DNA from: Varanus komodoensis
Lineage: Eukaryota > Chordata > Lepidosauria > Squamata > Varanidae
Direction of reading: 5' to 3'
Assembly: GCF_004798865.1 (NCBI RefSeq)
Contig: NW_025336346.1
Location: forward strand, 2,942,176 to 3,006,175
Length of the DNA stretch: 64,000 bases
Shown: positions 34,690-45,671 of the stretch, piece after piece
How positions within the stretch are numbered: position 1 is the first letter of the stretch
Layout of the letters: each line of letters opens with the position of its first letter
Made by a program: the position numbers and the translations under genes
The notes under the pieces: model-generated
Database searches by the model: none
What the model was told of the DNA's origin: nothing
The model's input: the letters and a program-made list of their open reading frames with translations, nothing else

Positions 34690-34860
34690 CATAAAAATGC
34701 CTTACTACATTTTGCTGTCAACCAAGCAACAAACCATGGCTAACAGCTGGGTTGTTTAACCTCCACAATCCAGAAGTCTGTGTTCAGAGAGCATGCTCAC
34801 TCATCAATGAAGAAGCCACTTCTGGGTTGCTCAGTAAAAATGAAAATGGTTGCAATGCAG
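34690..34860. repeat. AACCATGG-type repeat fragment
   Basis: Contains accaagcaacaaaccatggc and gctgggttgtttaacc, similar to the repeat at 25.9 kb. The family and ends are uncertain. Confidence 0.3.
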
Positions 34861-34933
34861 GTGGCAATATAACAGGAGCCTCGTGAATTCAGAATCTTAA
34901 ATCATGTAACTATACTACAAGCCAAAATCCAAA

Positions 34934-34982
34934 CAATGTTCTATTGTCTTGCCAGAATGTTCTATTGTATTGCTAGAACATT
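34934..34982. repeat. Imperfect 22-nt tandem repeat
   Basis: Two adjacent copies of a gttctattgt.ttgc.agaa unit with small differences. It looks like a local duplication only. Confidence 0.55.
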
Positions 34983-35478
34983 CAACAGCCACTCTGTATA
35001 TTATTTTACTTCCAAGGAGCAATGTCTCTGGAACCTAAGAACTTTCCAGACACAAAGCATCCTCAGTCCAAAATGCCACTCATTTTTTAAACCTATCGTA
35101 TCTCCATCTTAAGTTCGTTACCTTTCTTTCCCTTCTTTTCTTACAAGGTTCTTATGCCTTTAACAACTGTAAGGCACAGCTGTAGTTTCTTTTATCAATT
35201 TGAAAAGCGATGGGAAGTGTCTGCTGAAGGAGGTTCTCTGTTATGCACAGCTGTTACAGGAAGGCAGCCAAAAGACAGCAACCCGAAGCAGGCAGTAGAA
35301 GCAACAAGGCTACAGTACTGGGAGGTGGCTGTTTTAGCACTACTGCTAACTAGTCCGCCCTTTGGCAACCTCACAGCAATGCACTACCGACACTACCTGC
35401 CCTTCTGTTTCTCCCAGAATCTCCTGCGAGTACAAGCATGGCAAGGGTTACCACGTGCTGCGGGAGGCTGGTACTCAC

Positions 35479-35809
35479 GGATGCATTGCAGGCGCTTCTT
35501 ATAGACGCCCCAGATGAACTCCCCGCACAGGTCGCACCAGGTGGGCTGACTCTGGGTAGCGGGCCGGAAGCAGTGCCCCTCGCCCAGCTCCTCGGTCAAT
35601 TTGGGGTCACTCTGGCCGCCCAAGAGGCGGATCTGGCGCACGCGGCTCAGGATCTCGGGCACTTTCCCCGGCGAGATCCTCAAGGCGTTGGCCCGCTCCA
35701 AGCGTACGGGGCGTTCGGACGTGCCTCGTGGGCCTCGAGTCAGATCCAGCTGCTTCTCCAGCCCCAGGTTCTTTAGCTCGATCATCTCCTGGTCTATGGG
35801 CCGGTTCAT
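35479..35809 (-). CDS. RASSF1: RASSF1 exon 1-alpha (first exon of isoform A)
   Basis: First coding exon of RASSF1A: 110 codons plus one base. The start chosen is ATG 35809-35807, with A at -3 in a gcaccATGa context. An in-frame GTG 15 bases upstream is not needed. The exon encodes VRLERANALRI, as in mammals, then the front of the C1 zinc finger: H79, C92, C95 and C109, with the phrase WCDLCGEFIWGVYKKRLQC. Donor GTGAGT begins at 35478. With exon 2-alpha-beta the ligand spacing is HX12CX2CX13CX2CX4HX2CX7C, a full C1 domain. Residues 50-75 form an extra stretch not present in the mammalian protein as I remember it. Confidence 0.95.
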
Positions 35810-36923
35810 GGTGCCCTCCTGCACGGAGGATGGTAACGAGAAAAGGGGCTGGAGACCAGCTCACTCTCCCCATCAGAAGCTAGCTCACCCGCGTTGCTCG
35901 AAGTCCGGTTGCTGCGCGGAACAACTCGGACTCTCTCCTTGTTTGCGGCTTCTTCCTTCCACTTTTTTCAGTCTAATTTCAGGCTTTTTCTCGGCCCCGC
36001 CCGTCTTTCCCCCTCCCCTTCCCTCCTTCAGTTTTAAAGCGGCCAGAAAACTCACAGGCGCTCTTGCTTGGAAAGATTAGAGCTCGGGGTGCCTCCCTCC
36101 CTCCCTTGATTGCAAGTGAACGGGGGCGCTTCCTTCAGTTTGCAGCATCGGCCTTCTGGGTACGATGATCGCGCGGTCTGTAAGAGAGGAAGCAGGCGAG
36201 GTTTGCTGTAACTTCAGGCTATGCGCAAAAATGCTACTCGTTGCAATTATTTTTTGTGCCCAAACAAGCGGAGAGAACGTCCCAGCCCCCTCCTCTTCAT
36301 TCATGCCTCTCCTTCTCACGAGTAGGAGGGAAAAGAAAAACGTGCAGTGGGCGCTTCCTTAGCCTTGGGGCTGCCGCTTTCCCTCCTCAGAGCTCGCCTC
36401 ACGGCCCCTTCCGAGCAAGAGACGAAGCCCGGGCGCTCCGTCGCAGGTTCAAGGAGAGCGGCAGCCCAGGGCGGCTGCTTGCTGGCAGCTGCGCGTCGCA
36501 GGACGGACGGGCTGAAAACGGCCGAGTCTGGCGGACGGAGTTGCGGTGAGGGGAGCAGCAACAAAAAGGCGGGAGAGAAGGAGGGAGGGAGGTGTGGCGG
36601 CTTGGCCAGCTGAGCTGAGACTCGAAGGAGGACTCTCCCTCTAAGTAGAAGGGAAAGATCAAAGGCTCCTCAAGAAAGCGGCGATGCTTCCAAATTTGCA
36701 TCCAAATTTGCGAGCTGCATCGGCAAGGAAGAGCTCGCCGGGGAAGCGGCTACATCCCGCAGCTTGCCCGGCGTCCTATGGGGGGGCGGGGGTGACTCTC
36801 GCCCCCCCCCCGCCCTGGTCGCTCGGCGGCGGGTTCCTCGGCTCGCCCTTTGCAGCTGCGCTTCTCTAGCGAGTGCTGCTGGATTTGGAGCTGGCGGCCG
36901 CAGCGCTTTGAGAGGCCAGAGCC

Positions 36924-36931
36924 TGACGTCA
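36924..36931. promoter_or_regulatory. Perfect CRE palindrome (CREB/ATF site)
   Basis: The sequence tgacgtca lies within the CpG island, about 1.1 kb upstream of the RASSF1A start codon. This octamer is the consensus for CREB/ATF factors, but its use here is inference. Confidence 0.6.
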
Positions 36932-37679
36932 GGTCTGGGGAGAGGGAGCCGGCGAGACGATGGCCGGAGGTGCGGGCAGCGAAGTACCCACCTACCCTCG
37001 GTTTGTGGCGGCGGCGCGGCGGGGGAGCCTTCTTTACACTTAGCAGTTTGACTTCACCTGATAAGGGCAGCAGAAGCCTTCTGCATACACCTGGGATTGG
37101 CACTGAAGGGCAGCAAGTGTCAGGCATGCCCTGGGGTCCCAAAACTGCCAGAGGGACAGGGCCTGCCCTATCCATTTTGAAGCTTGTGGAGAAAGACATG
37201 GTGCACATAAAGGTAATAATGTGGTGGTTGGATCTTTGCACACAATGGAAGGAAGATGGCTAAGCTGAGAGGGCACAGAGTAGGCCACAAGGCACATACA
37301 GTTCTTTCCTCCAACAACTTGCTGCTGCCTGGCAGTATCTGATGTCTGAAGTAATCTCTTCTCTTTGCCTAATGGTAGAGCCGGTCCTGCAAAGGGACTG
37401 CCTCTGTCACCTGGGCAGCAGTCATTCTTCTTTTGTATGGCCAATCTGAGAAGGTCTGGCAAGATTGCTCACTCTGCATCTTCTGAATGTAGAGACTAAC
37501 ACAAGACACCTTGACTGGGGCCCACAGAATTCTGGGGCTGACACAGTTGGTGTCTTTTTCCTTCTGAGTACATGGAATATCTTGCATCTTAAGTAGTTTC
37601 TTTTCTTTTAAAAATACCAATAGAAAGGAAGAAAAAGTCTGTCTAGAGATTCAGAATTACAGGGCATATTTTAATATGC

Positions 37680-37735
37680 ACTTTATTACATTTTTAAACT
37701 GCCCAATAGTCTGAAGGCTCTCCAGGCAGCATAAA
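37680..37735 (-). mobile_element. L2-like LINE tail
   Basis: Contains aaactgcccaatagtctgaa g in reverse orientation, the L2 tail phrase also seen at 31.5 and 49.07 kb. Confidence 0.5.
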
Positions 37736-38499
37736 TTTGAATAGGACTCTAGGCAGTATCTAATAGTGATGCATCTCAGTAAATTACCTGTTCTGCACAC
37801 TTCAAGAGATATCACTACTTGGAATCATGTGCTTGCAATCTACTGAGATCAGGGAAGACAAGCAGCACATGAGCTTTTGGCCAACATCTTTATTCCCTGC
37901 CTCACAACACTTCCTGCCTGTAAACAAATCCCTATCTTTTGGCTTTGTTTAAAACTATTGTCTTGCCTTTCCCTTTTGTGCAGTCATAACACTCTGGTCT
38001 CTCTTCAGTCTTTTACTGAAGAGGCACTCTGGTACCTGGCCATTTCCTATTGACTTTCTGAAAACAAAACTGCACCTCAGCCCTGTAATATTCCCCTCCT
38101 GTGCATGCAATACTCCAAAATAGAATTACTAATGCATGGAACTTCTTTTGGACCTTGGGCGAATTAATCCAGCACACTAACCATAGTTTATAAACAGCCT
38201 GTTTTTAGGATGCTGCTTCACATTATTTCCGTAAATGCATGTTCCTATATCTGTGTTAAAACAATGGAAGGAAACACTGTATAGATTAATTGGCAATTTC
38301 CTATCTAGAATGCCCTCTAAGGCTATTCTCTGCACAACCAGACTTCTGGGAGTTTAGTAACAGTTCTAGAAGGCATTTCCATGGAAGTATCCTCAGGTAA
38401 GCACTCTTTTCCTGCCTTCCCATTCACTCCCACAAACCTGTCACATAAATTTCACTTTTAAGGGAAAACAAAGTGTTGGGAATCTTAGGCCCATCACAT

Positions 38500-38930
38500 T
38501 TCCCACACAATGTGTATTTGTCTTTAGGTTGTTGGGGGTCATGGTAGACCTCAAAGCTGCTATGCAGGCTTTCCCCCTTTGTATCAAACTGTATCGGTAA
38601 GGCTGTAAAGGTGACGCAAAGAGAAATCAGCTTTGTCACTCCACTGCATTCCACACACAGACCTTGTGAGAAGTAGGGCCAAGGATCCATACATTTGGTG
38701 GACATTTGCAGAGTTTTTCATTGGCATTGCACTGGGTTTCAGGGGCATTCAGGACGAGCAGATGTCTTGGGCATGGTGGACTTTTAAGGTGCTCAGAAGC
38801 AGCAAATACATCCATAGTGTAGAAAGGAAGAATGACCATTAGTCCTTCTTCCAAGCTTGAGCTCCTGATCCAAAGACAAAGAGTGACTGCAGGGACAAAC
38901 TCCCTAATGGGGAAGGCCTGCATCTCTTAT
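38500..38930 (-). pseudogene. Possible Tigger/pogo transposase relic
   Basis: On the minus strand a frame over 38636-38923 reads EHLKSPPCPRHLLVLNAPET and, after a few residues, KCPPNVWILGP. This resembles the pogo/Tigger DDE segment LPFKALLILDNAPxHP...FLPPNTTSLLQP, with the aspartate of DNAP lost. A neighbouring frame continues with KGESLHSSFEVY. The match is weak and made by eye, and no inverted terminal repeats were found. Confidence 0.3.
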
Positions 38931-39659
38931 ATTACCCCTGTTTTAACAGTGCACTGCAGTCTGGTTGCCTGGTATAAATGATGGTATAGGTTGGCCTGAG
39001 CAGTCCACTGATGGAAGAAATCAGTCAAGCTGATTTTTATGCTGCTGAGCAAGGCAATATTCCTGCCAAGACTATTGCTGAAGGTATTGGCTGTGTCATA
39101 TCCGTAACAGATTGTTGTTGGTAGTTACCATGGAACCATATTGTTGGGTTTACTTTTTCCCCTTAGAAATCATCTCCCAGTTTGGAATGGAAAAAAATGG
39201 GAGAGAATTTTACAGCCCCCCTCCTCTTGCTCTGGGGCACAGCAGACTGAACTCATGCAAGAAATAGCATGCATATGAATAATTCCAAAAATAGTTTTGA
39301 AAGAGGCTAGAAATTGTTCTATTTTTGCCAATTCCTGGGAGTAACAATCTGCCAGGGAAAGGTTACATTAGCAGGATTTTAGAAGCAGAGTTTTAATAAT
39401 TTGACTGATTTTTTTTTTCATTCATGAAGACTTTTACTTTTTGGACCTTTTAGGCCTAGGATATTGAAATGATTGTTTCCTTTCAAATCGTGTGTGCTTA
39501 GCATTTCCTTTGCTACACATTTTCTAGGTATTCCGTGACTGGACCATCACAGCAGTTGTATTTATTACAATTGACAATGTAATGTTTTTTAACATCCAAA
39601 ATAATGACTAACTTTAAAGTTATTGACTTTACAGGGACAACAATCAGCCTCCATTTTGT

Positions 39660-39712
39660 ATGCTCGCTCTCTCTCTCTCTCTCTCTCTTTCTTTCTCTCT
39701 CACACACACGGG
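39660..39712. repeat. (CT)n / (CA)n microsatellite
   Basis: A run of ct dinucleotides followed by tttctttct and cacacacacg. Simple sequence. Confidence 0.95.
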
Positions 39713-40120
39713 GTGGGGAGAAGGGTCAAAGTTCTCTTTGCATGTATCATTCTTTCCCTTCTGTTAGAATTCCTATTTTGTGTGATTTTATCAAAAAGAT
39801 TGTGGGTTTAACCATGTAATTATGTGTACATCTGCTCAGAAGTGAAATAAGTCACACTGAGTTCAATGAGACCTAAATCCCAGGTAAGTATGTATAGGAT
39901 TGCACCCTACATGCATTTTTAAACACTTATGTATGAAAAAAATTATGAAAGATGCATCTAAGAAAAATAGTGTGTGATGTATTTATTTATTTTACTTGAA
40001 TGCTGTTGCATTAGCCGTAAAGTTCTCTGGGTGGTGACATTCCACTCACTGAGGCACACTCTGCATTTGCAGTCTTGTTCAGAACTTCTCTGTCTCTATT
40101 TGGAATGTATTGCTTTAGAG

Positions 40121-40240
40121 CAGGGATGGGCAACTTGTAGCCCTGCAGATGTTTTGGTTTGTGACATGTGTGCCCTAGCTAGTATAGCCAATGATGACAG
40201 ATCACGGAAGTTCTGGAGGGCTATAGGTTGTCCACCCTTC
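40121..40240. mobile_element. hAT-like MITE, 120 bp
   Basis: Begins cagggatgggcaacttgtag and ends in its complement gttgtccacccttc. The flanks ctttagag (40113-40120) and ctttaaag (40241-40248) form an 8-bp target duplication with one mismatch. The inner text ccctgcagatgttttgg is common in squamate copies of this family. It has no coding capacity. Confidence 0.75.
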
Positions 40241-40740
40241 CTTTAAAGCCATGTTTTAAAGGTTGTTTTTGCACATGATGCAAACAGCAACAGCTAAATT
40301 ATATAATGACTGTATAAGTGTCACTAGGTCTGTGTTGGGACTACACACCCTTAGCATTTGGTTAATTTTCTCAGTTCTAAAGCAAGGGTAGTATTAAAAG
40401 AAGATACCTGGTATTGTGTTGTGTGGGTGTCATATGAGGAGATAGCCATGCTTTGTGATTTGATTGCTTGCTAATAGACAGTGATTGTCAACAGCCAATG
40501 TAGCTGGTTGTGACTATTTGCTAGCAGTTAAGACACACTCCATGTGTCTGGGTGGAGGCTTGGGAGAAACCTCCTTGCTATCAGAGATTAAACGTAACCA
40601 ACAAAGGAAGCAGAAGACCTTGCAGCTGGCTGAGAGGAGGAGCCAGGGATAGCATTTCAAGTACTGTTTTACTTTTGCGAGAACTGATGGCAGTTCAAAA
40701 ACTAGTGCTGTCTGGGTGCTTTCCTGCTCAACAGGAATCC

Positions 40741-40788
40741 TTGTTTCACGTTTATTTTTAAAGGTTGTTTCACGTTTATTTTTAAAGG
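40741..40788. repeat. Perfect 24-bp tandem duplication
   Basis: Two identical adjacent copies of a unit starting ttgtttcacg and ending ttaaagg. The perfect identity suggests a recent duplication. Confidence 0.95.
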
Positions 40789-41649
40789 CTGTTAGCCATT
40801 ACTGTGTAACAAAGTGGAGAAAAAGCTGGGATAAAAAGCCTAGCTGTTCGCACAGGTATCTGTTTATTAACATGCATCATAAACGTCTTCACTTTGAAGC
40901 TACACAACTGTACCAGAGTGGCAGCAGTGGTTGTGTCACTCACCTATCAGCAATATGTGATAGTGAAACCACTAAATTTCAGTTTCAGCTTCAGTCTAGC
41001 CAGCCCATTCCCATGTTTCAGCTAGGGGTTCAGCTAACACAACCTTCTGAAACATTTTCCCCTCTTGTGGCTTGCAGTTTGGCTGTACCCCTTCCTTCCT
41101 TCCAGCTGGCTAATTGTTAACAGCCTATTAACAGAGCATGACCTCTGGTTTGCTGTTCTCTACTTTCTTGGAACAAGACATGTTACCAGTATATGTGATC
41201 TGGAAGCAAAGCGGAAATTGATAAAGGATAAGATTTCAATTATATGGTATTATGTATGTGCTGTCTGTTTCCCTGCCAGAAAACAATGCATGTTGCTCAC
41301 ACAGATGACATCCTCTGAAGACTGTAATTTGCTTCAAAATGGAACAATGTGTAGTTAACCCAGAAAACTGAGGACCAGAAAAGTAATTTGCAGACATAGA
41401 AAGAGAACTTAGAGTCAAAACTAGAGTCTTATGATTCCCAAACGCTCTTACTTTGTTTCTCTGAAGCACTTAGTAAGTTCCTGTAAGGATGTATGTATGT
41501 GTTTGCGTGTGGAGCAATAGTCTGAATTTTGTTTTGCCTTCTACTGCCTCGATAATTTTGAGACTTTACAAATAAAGCAACAGCACAATCCTATATGAAA
41601 AAGCAGTCTGTTATGGTTTATTTCAGTTAAGGTGGGCAGCAGTGTGCTG

Positions 41650-41790
41650 GATGGGTTTTGAATAGTCAGACCACAATTGTCATTTGTCATGTCCAAAGTT
41701 GGGAACCATGGATTATGCCAGCATTGTTTAATCCATGGTCCCTGTGTTTGGATGATATGAAAAGCCCTGATGGGGGCTTGAATATTCAGA
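41650..41790. repeat. CCATGG hairpin repeat
   Basis: Contains accatggatta (41705-41715) and its exact complement taatccatggt (41729-41739), an 11-bp stem with a 13-nt loop, inside text like the repeat at 25.9 kb. It is probably part of a short inverted-repeat element. Confidence 0.5.
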
Positions 41791-44700
41791 ATCACTAGGG
41801 CAATCATGTGAACTGGCCAATGGGCTTACTGCTGAGAAACTGAATAGAGGTTTGCAGTATAGACTATAGAATGGAGACAAAGCGGAGAAAAAAAATTACC
41901 CAAACATCTAGACTCTAGAGGAAGTAGAATTTCAGTATATAATCTTTGGTTTCTTCCTTTGTAAGTAGAATGTATGCACTGATCCTCTCAAAAGCAAGAC
42001 TTCCAGCTAGGAGGAAAAGGATGTTAGATGCTCACAAAATAACATGTTTGCAGAAAGAAATTAGGTTTAGAAAATGAACACTTGAAATAATAAAGGCATT
42101 CTTCTGCCTTCTCTGGAGCAGTGCTCCAGAAACAGCTGCATCTGAGGGGGTGAAACAGCTTCCTAATATATGCATAGTTTGTAAAACAATTTGGAAACCA
42201 ATGCAGCTGTGGAATAGATTTATTTAGATAGCCTTTTGATAAGTTAGGACTAAGCATCTGGATTACATATGGTTGAGTTAATCAGTTCAAAAGCACATTT
42301 GGCACTAGTTTAATGGTCAACTGCTTCCTTTGCTCCACATTTCAATATACTTTTGGTTCCCCCCCAACTGCAACCCTGAATTGGATGGACATGGAATTTC
42401 TAAATTATGTTAAATAACCTGTGCTTGGCTTCCCTAGGTGAGAGATATTTTAAAAGTGCCATAGACAGTTGGAATAGTTAATTTGACAGGTATAAGAAAC
42501 CTTGGGTATTATATATAATAGTATTACTGTTAGCATTACTATTAACATAATGAAAAGCAGGCTCCTGTTTATTTTTAAAGTCACTGAAGACATCAAAGAA
42601 ATGATGGAGCAAATACAAATATAATGGTCATAGGCTGGGCTCTTCTAGTGCTTATATCTTAGAGCAATGAACATCCATACACACAGTGCCAGGCTCAAAA
42701 GAAGAAACTTTATACAATCTTCTCAAAGAGAATAGTTCCTGTAGCAGTTTTAATGTGTTGCTGTCAGAGAAAAATGAAAGGGTAGCAGAGAATCAGCCAT
42801 TACCCACCATAATTGTCATACAAATTAGATTTTTCCCTTGTCTGTCCAATCAAGAAGGTTGGATCTCAGCAGCAAAATTTTGGGGAAGTTCAGATTTAAG
42901 ATTTAACTTGTTCTTGGTATCTCTCGGCATTGGTGGTAAATGTCAGTGGACAACCTCAAGTATGTCATGAAACCTCAGAACAAACCTTCCTTTAACATCC
43001 TTTAATGTTCTTCCTCAGATAAGATTCTCTGGTCACTATGATGGTTAAATACTGCAAACTGGACCATGTGGTCAGTGAGGTCAAGAGACCATGAACTAAT
43101 TAAGTGAAGTAACAACTTGTTTGCTTTGTGTGCTGTACCATGATTAGTATTTGGGTGCTCCCATACAAACTGCCAAACTATACTGAGCTCTTAATTGCTC
43201 CTTCAATAGCCTAGCACCAGAGAATGTTCAGATGTAATCAGTAACTATGCCAAGACACTTCCATACTGATTGCTCTTAATGTTACCAATGTTATCAATGT
43301 CAGATGATAATGAACAGGTGTTTCATCTTACCCTCCTTTATAGTGGGTTGTGGGTTAAATCAAATCAAATGGAAGAAACTGTAGGAAAACAGCACAGCTA
43401 CATGTGGAAGACAAACTACTTTTTCTGTGGATTAGACTGTGTAATTGTACAGTGAAAGCATATTCTGGAAGCACTCATAGGGCAAGTGTAATTCAATGCA
43501 TAGTTTCAGAGTTAATGGCCAGAAAGTGATCAGGTACCACCTGTCTACCTATACGTCTGATGTTTCAGCTTCTTGGCTGGTGTGATGTGAGATGCTTAGA
43601 GAGCAATGGTAACTCAAGCAAAGTTAAGGCATACAGGATGCATTCACATGTCATGTCAACACACACCTGCAAATAAGCCAAGGTGTGTTCTAAGAATAAC
43701 CCATAGTGTGCCCAACACAAAATCAGGCTTACCACAGGTGAAGGCCCCTGCCTTCCCCATCAGTCATCTGCAGGTATCTCAAAGAATGATAGTGACTTGT
43801 CTCCCCTTCCCTGCCACATCTGTGACCTGTTCTTGACAGGACTTCTCATGTGTTTTTCACAGGGAGATATACAGACATGAATGCATATGTTCCTGTGAAA
43901 AAAAATATGAGCTCTGTCCAAAGCAAATCCTTTTAGAAAGGAACTGAAAGTTTGACAGCGAGCTATCAAAATTCCACTTTTCCATGTTCTTGTGTACCTA
44001 GAATCTCAGGAAGACATCGAAAAGTGGGAGCACACTTGGCACAAAAACAAATCAAATCTAATCTAAAGAATTCTGCCACTAAGGGGGGTGTAAATCATAC
44101 CTACCCCTTTTCACAAGTACAGATGACTCTTGGCTTGACAGCTTGTCTTTTGATGGTTGTCAACCCAAACCAAAGGGTAAGGAAAAGGTTATTCAGAACC
44201 CCTCTGAGTCAAGGGCCAAAGCTGATACTTGCTGTGGTTTGACAGACACATGCACAGAAGTCGTAAGGAAAACTGATCCAAAGGAACAGCTTCCAGGAGA
44301 ACTGGGGACAGTTCTTCCAGGAGGGGACTGACAAGGTTTGGTTTCAAGTACAATCAAGAAAGTTTTGTTTGTTTAGATCCTGAAAAGTGTAAGCCAAGAA
44401 TGTAAAGACTTCCTTGGTATTTTTGAACAAGAATTCAATTCATTCCCATGGGGCTTCTTGCCTCTGGGTTTAACTTATATATAGCATCATGTTACTAAAA
44501 ATATACAATTAGAAGATTGTTTATTTTTTTAACAATGAAAAAGGAATAGATAATCAGTTTTCTCAGGAACAATGAACATTTTATGTGTTACATTCTCAAC
44601 AGTTGAAACCATATAGCTCATCAAATCGAAATTAGTTAACCACATCCTTTCCCTTCTGCTTACTCAGCCATGCATATTCAGTGCTTCCGAAGTAACTGTG

Positions 44701-45385
44701 CAGTTCAGCAGCTAGTGGAATGGTTTCTAAAATTGTATATTAGCACTTTCCGCTCTTACCTCGATACAAAATATATGCAACTTAGTTTGAAACTACAAAG
44801 GATTTGCAAATACTGAGGTCCTGAAGAAAGTTAATTGTGCTTAAGTTGTATCTATCCATTTGGCTTAAATTAAGGCCAATCTACCATGTTGCATACAATT
44901 GTAACTGCATTCCTTATAAGCATATGCTTGATGCCATATAGAGGAAATGCTACATAGCTGTATGGTGATTTTAGGCAGGGTGAAGATTAACTGCTCCCCC
45001 CTAGTGTGACTTCTCTGCTTCCAACCATGCCTTCCCGAAGAGCTTTTCTTCAAAAAAGGCCACTGGGCTACGGTTATCAATATTACATATAATGCATAGT
45101 TTGAAATAATCTTACATCCAAGTGGTTTCAACAAGACTGAGGTCACAATATTCAAGGCATATACACAGGTTCAAAACTTCACTTAAATTCATCAAATCTT
45201 GCAAAACTTAAGAATTCTGGATGGTAATGTGAAAAACAGTCTCCAGTTTAGCACAACTAAAATTCAGCTCTTCCAGATTCCTAGGAAATTCAGTACTGAT
45301 CACCATTTCTGACTGGAATATGAGGAAATAATCAAATCTCTACAGCCCTCACCAGTGTAAAAGTCCATGAGTAATTGGTAATCTC

Positions 45386-45671
45386 TTTAATCCAGGAGAC
45401 ACAAGTAGCTGTGATGTCTTGAGATTCAAATTGGCATCAAAGGTCAAGCCTTGTAACCTTAGGGGTGTTTCTGTACTAAGTGGCTCAATATGATCTCTCC
45501 TAGTATTGAGAATCATGTTCCTTCTTTCTAGGATCTATTTGGCTAAAGTCTGTTAAATCTGATAGTATATTGTATAATATAATATACTGGAGGGTCTTCT
45601 CCAATGTGAAATTCTGAATTTTGTCTGTTTGCCAAAGGAGAAACAGAAGAAAAATCTATTACCCACATGAA
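45386..45671 (-). other. ZMYND10: Candidate ZMYND10 3' UTR
   Basis: Sequence downstream of the stop codon. The nearest candidate polyadenylation hexamer on the minus strand is ATTAAA at 45391-45386, giving a UTR of about 285 nt. A standard AATAAA is farther away, at 44525-44520. Neither can be confirmed from sequence alone. Confidence 0.4.

Larger units (their letters stand above)
21132..35478 (-). other. RASSF1: RASSF1 intron 1
   Basis: Fourteen kilobases rich in repeats, listed separately. I see no gene in it. Stretches without anything I can name are 21132-22260, 26110-26940, 27906-28020, 28115-28540, 28620-30429, 30831-30984, 32080-33620 and 34162-34690. A weak, decayed repeat may lie at 21430-21530 and another at 32555-32760. 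Confidence 0.75.
1889..35809 (-). other. RASSF1: RASSF1 gene, coding span (isoforms A and C)
   Basis: Ras-association domain family member 1, a tumour-suppressor scaffold that binds MST1/2 kinases through its SARAH helix and also associates with microtubules. Six coding exons and one alternative first exon were placed by protein similarity recalled from the mammalian protein, and all have consensus GT..AG borders in matching phase. RASSF1A is 1-alpha, 2-alpha-beta, 3, 4, 5, 6 (373 residues; human about 340). RASSF1C is 2-gamma, 3, 4, 5, 6 (273 residues; human 270). The coding span is about 34 kb, much longer than the roughly 11 kb human gene as I recall it, mainly because the introns hold many repeats. 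No disrupting change is seen in any exon. Confidence 0.96.
35430..37060 (-). promoter_or_regulatory. RASSF1: CpG island and promoter of RASSF1A
   Basis: CpG-dense block from exon 1-alpha to about 1.25 kb upstream of its start codon. In humans the equivalent island is the well-known site of methylation silencing in tumours. Visible elements include a perfect CRE palindrome tgacgtca at 36924-36931 and several GC-rich and GGGCGG-like tracts. No clear TATA box is seen. The island is longer on the upstream side than a single promoter needs, so a divergent or additional start is possible. Confidence 0.8.
37061..45671. other. Spacer between RASSF1A promoter and ZMYND10 3' end
   Basis: No recognisable gene lies between the two loci. 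Named items (LINE tail at 37.68, transposase relic at 38.5, microsatellite at 39.66, MITE at 40.12, tandem repeat at 40.74 and hairpin at 41.70 kb) are listed separately. The stretches 37061-37680, 37740-38500, 38931-39660, 40249-40740, 40789-41640 and 41800-45380 contain only short open frames that resemble nothing I know. Confidence 0.7.

Noticed and set aside
36750-37241. Long open frame of 163 codons on the minus strand in the RASSF1A island
   Set aside because: It is the by-product of GC-rich sequence: low-complexity, no recognisable domain and no splice context. Other long frames in the same island and in the 17-18 kb island are alike.
43600-44340. Open frames with mixed composition in the intergenic spacer
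   Set aside because: No domain, no splice sites in phase and no similarity I recognise.
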